Origin: Panulirus ornatus | Lineage: Eukaryota > Arthropoda > Malacostraca > Decapoda > Palinuridae | NCBI RefSeq assembly: GCF_036320965.1 | Contig: NC_092271.1 | Span: 15,316,596-15,380,595 of the forward strand | Reading direction: 5' to 3' | DNA length: 64,000 bases | Part shown: piece after piece, positions 61,126 through 64,000 of the stretch | Layout of the letters: every line of letters starts with the position of its first letter | Position numbering within the stretch: position 1 is the first letter of the stretch | Notes under the pieces: model-generated | What the model was told of the DNA's origin: nothing | The model's database searches: none | What the model saw: only the letters and a program-made list of their open reading frames with translations | Position numbers and translations under genes: made by a program

Positions 61126-61476
61126 CTGCCAATCTCTAGTTTCATCACTTCCCTCACCAATCCACCTGTCTGATGCTAGCCTCACCATCTCCCTGCCCCA
61201 AGCCATCTGTCTGCTGACCCTTCTGTATGATGACATCACCCTTGATCTGACCCTCGAGGGTCAGGTCAGAGGTCAAGAATCGTCACGTTCTGCTCAAGGG
61301 GTTAAAATGACATCTATTTTTCAGGTTAGATTCGTTACATCTAAGAAGGACTTATTGTAATGAGGCAAACTTGTCCCATTACTCATCTCGCTGATAACTG
61401 ATGTCTGGGTCATGTAGAGACACCCCGTAGAATATCGTCCCGTTCGGGGTCATGTCCGAACACACACACACACACA
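61126..61476. other. Single-copy DNA with DR1 and palindrome
   Basis: Contains the palindrome CTGACCCTCGAGGGTCAG (61247-61264) and the DR1 at 61263-61275. No gene recognised. Confidence 0.45.
61263..61275 (+). promoter_or_regulatory. Perfect DR1 nuclear-receptor element
   Basis: AGGTCAGAGGTCA: two perfect AGGTCA half-sites one base apart, preceded by an overlapping GGGTCA. Known DR1 binders are RXR/USP-, HNF4- and related receptors. It sits in the same dispersed phrase as the 9086 site. Confidence 0.4.
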
Positions 61477-61478
61477 TA

Positions 61479-61545
<67 letters not shown>
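61477..61545. repeat. (CT)n microsatellite
   Basis: CT run preceded by a short (AC)n at 61460-61475. Confidence 0.98.
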
Positions 61546-61550
<5 letters not shown>

Positions 61551-62007
61551 ATACACGGATAAAACGAGTTTCCGACCCAGGGGGGAGTGTCAGTGACTAC
61601 GTTCACTACTGAGTACTTCCTCTAAGCGTCTGCCAGTCACGTACACAGACGTCCCGTGACTTCGAGGGGGCCGCTGTGACACAGGCAGTGACGTAGGGTG
61701 AGAGATATGTATGTGACGTCATGTGGTGCATGACGGGTTGGAAGAAGCGAATTGTTACGTGATAAAAGTTGGGTGAAGTGGGTCGGTCTCGCCTGCGTGC
61801 TGGGGCCGGATGAGTCGACGGGCACGGAAGGGCGTAGATAACAGGTATAGAGATAACTGAGGAACGCTATGATAACTTCACAGGTACATTTGTCATCCGT
61901 GAGAGGCGTGGACGCGGTCAAATGACAGTCTGAGGTCGATAACACAGGCGGAACTTGATCACAGAAATAAACATTCTGTCATCTTTCTATAGATACTTCA
62001 GGAAGAG
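61546..62007. other. Single-copy DNA
   Basis: TGACGTCA at 61714-61721. No gene recognised. Confidence 0.4.

Positions 62008-62071
<64 letters not shown>
62008..62071. repeat. (GT)n microsatellite
   Basis: Perfect GT run. Confidence 0.98.
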
Positions 62072-62073
<2 letters not shown>

Positions 62074-63374
62074 GACAATAAGACGACGCAAGACCCGATC
62101 GTCTATGACTAGGTTATCTAGTGGAGGACAGTAAAAGCAGGAATACGTGGGAAAGCCAGGTAACAGAAGACCTGATGGTCAGCGACAAAAGGATGGTCAT
62201 AAGTGTTCTAGATTTCCCAAGTCTGTTTGGCGGGTGACAGGAAAATAGGTCGATGCAAGATCCAGCAGTGGGGACAAGGTCGCCTTGGATCATCACCCCA
62301 CTTTTAGATCGTTCTTCCAACGTGGGCAATTTCCTGCCCATGGCTGTAGTACCCTGCTAGAGGAAGCGGCCTTCTCGCCTCCTGCTTAACATGCCGGATG
62401 TAGTGAAAGTAACTTGTGATTTCCTGCCCCAGGCTGCCTGACGTAAGAGCCTTCTCAGGACACGTCATTCTCTCCCTGTTGTAGCCGGTAGGAGAGTGCA
62501 GGCGGATGGTGGTACCGTCTAGGGCGAATGCTGACGCAGACTTAACGTCGCTGATCCTGTGACGTGAGGATCTGCCGCGCTGCACGGTAGGGGTGAGCGA
62601 GGAATGCAGGGATGGACACCCGGGGACGTCTCATGAGCGGGGACAAGTGTGAGGGAAGGACCAGGACAAGAGCGGCTCAAACCCGCGCGCTTCAGTGGCT
62701 GCCCCGTCAACATGAGTCCACACGTTTCATGGATCCAAACGTTCCTAGTTGCCTGGTCGCCTCACGTATCTCTTGATCGTTTTTACGTTTTGCGTTAGGC
62801 CGTAGTGTTGATCGTATTCGTGTATGTACCGATTCTAGGACTACGTAGCTCAGTCTTGTATTGTTCCCCAACGCGTAGAGACGTCCGTATCCAGACGCGC
62901 GGCAAAGACCTTTTTTTCCCCTCACTTGTGGATTATATAGTGTATTATTTTTCCCTGCCATAAGGGCACGCAAATCATGGTCACGAGTGGAGTTCCGGCC
63001 CAAGGTAGCAGCGGCATTGTCATGCTCGCCAGCACGTGCCACCAGGTTGTACACGTGTGCTGGAAGGGGATGGCGAACATATCTTACAAACGCACTCAGT
63101 TCTTCTCCTCACAGATGGTACGTACACTGACTGGCGACCACCGCCCCCAGGCTGCCTCGTATGCAAGTCAGATGGTAACGGTAAGGTAACACTTAGCTAT
63201 CAACTGTTTTGAAGGCTTTAGATATCCTCATGTGACGCGCTGGAAGCTTACGCACTCACTTTACGCATCACGGATTGTCACACTTTAATGCAACCCCGGA
63301 GCACAAATGCACGACCCGTGGGTATGGCGACCTGGCCTTACGGATCACTTCAAAGGTCAAACCGACGTACCCAT
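62072..63374. other. Single-copy DNA, no gene recognised
   Basis: Open frames at 62304-62585 and 62707-63054 (minus) and 62977-63189 (plus) show no recognisable domain. Confidence 0.45.
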
Positions 63375-63965
63375 GGCTCGCACCGTCGTGCTTCAGAGCC
63401 GTACCGTTGTAAAGTAACCATGGCTCGTACCGTCGTGCTTCAGAGCCGTACCGTCGTGCTTCAGAGCCGTACCGTCGTAAAGTAACCATGGCTCGTACCG
63501 TCGTGCTTCAGAACCGTACCTTCGTAAAGTAACCATGGCTCGTACCGTCGTGCTTCAGAGCCGTACCGTCGTAACCTAACCATGGCTCGTACCGTCGTGC
63601 TTCAGAGCCGTACCGTCGTAACCTAACCATGGCTCGTACCGTCGTGCTTCAGAGCCGTACCGTCGTAACCTAACCATGGCTCGTACCGTCGTGCTTCAGA
63701 GCCGTACCGTCGTAACCTAACCATGGCTCGTACCGTCGTGCTTCAGAGCCGTACCGTCGTAACCTAACCATGGCTCGTACCGTCGTGCTTCAGAGCCGTA
63801 CCGTCGTAAAGTAACTATGGCTCGTACCGTCGTGCTTCAGGGCCGTACCGTCGTAAAGTAACCATGGCTCGTACCGTCGTGCTTCAGAGCCGCACCGTCG
63901 TAAAGTAACCATGGCTCGTACCGTCGTGCTTCAGAGCCGTACCGTCGTAACCTAGCCCTGGGTGG
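63375..63965 (+). repeat. 47-bp minisatellite
   Basis: About 12 copies of CATGGCTCGTACCGTCGTGC, TTCAGAGCCGTACCGTCGTA and AAGTAAC or ACCTAAC. Each unit is internally duplicated around CGTACCGTCGT, the complement of the dispersed ACGACGGTACG motif. Blocks of AAGTAAC and ACCTAAC units are contiguous. Confidence 0.95.
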
Positions 63966-64000
63966 TACCGTCGTATTCAAGAAGCGTGCTGTCGTGCGGA

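Overview
The window reads as intergenic DNA from a large, repeat-rich arthropod genome, most likely a decapod crustacean. The basis is the very dense AT, CT and GT microsatellites, abundant minisatellites, tRNA-derived SINEs, arthropod-type LINE fragments, and dispersed (AT)n-bounded repeat families of a kind I associate with decapods. The species cannot be fixed from sequence alone. Nothing looks bacterial: there are no operons, ribosome binding sites, dense coding, rRNA or CRISPR. I found no host protein-coding exon that I can defend. Almost every long open frame is a translated microsatellite (poly-Ile-Tyr, Ser-Leu, Arg-Glu, Cys-Val or Thr-His) or a minisatellite whose unit is a multiple of three.

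The only protein relics are two pieces of non-LTR retrotransposon. One is a decayed reverse transcriptase on the minus strand (about 41165-42140), with an internal deletion, frameshifts and its catalytic YADD box changed to YADH plus a stop. The other is a 5'-truncated but open C-terminal fragment at about 58752-59153, joined to its 3' UTR and poly(A) tail (to 59577). Copies of that 3' tail recur at about 2160, 10615, 25489, 34941, 56430 and 59653.

Layout. 0-10 kb: CT, AT and GT tracts, a minus-strand SINE (4207-4381), a hairpin element (4852-5083) and 51-bp repeats. 10-20 kb: an AT-bounded element, 32-, 46- and 24-bp minisatellites, a 440-bp polypyrimidine block and an ATT tract. 20-29 kb: a 33-bp minisatellite, mostly single-copy DNA to 25 kb, a nest of AT-bounded repeats forming a large inverted repeat (25.0-26.1 kb), and a composite AC/ACAT array (27.4-28.0 kb). 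29-34 kb: a 2.8-kb satellite of 29-bp units, then an 18-bp array. 34-42 kb: LINE tail, SINE, a 26-bp satellite and the dead reverse transcriptase. 42-50 kb: a nearly perfect inverted repeat with tRNA-like ends, AT-bounded elements, and 37-, 25- and 30-bp arrays. 50-64 kb: 24-, 41-, 45-, 63-, 43- and 47-bp arrays, more AT-bounded elements and the second LINE.

Three patterns stand out. Mobile-element copies abut long (AT)n tracts at about 15 of 18 such tracts. A short non-autonomous family shares a 20-bp core with the LINE 3' end. A dispersed low-copy motif carries perfect DR1 nuclear-receptor half-site pairs in two places and seeds several minisatellites. All assignments come from reading the sequence; no database search was run.
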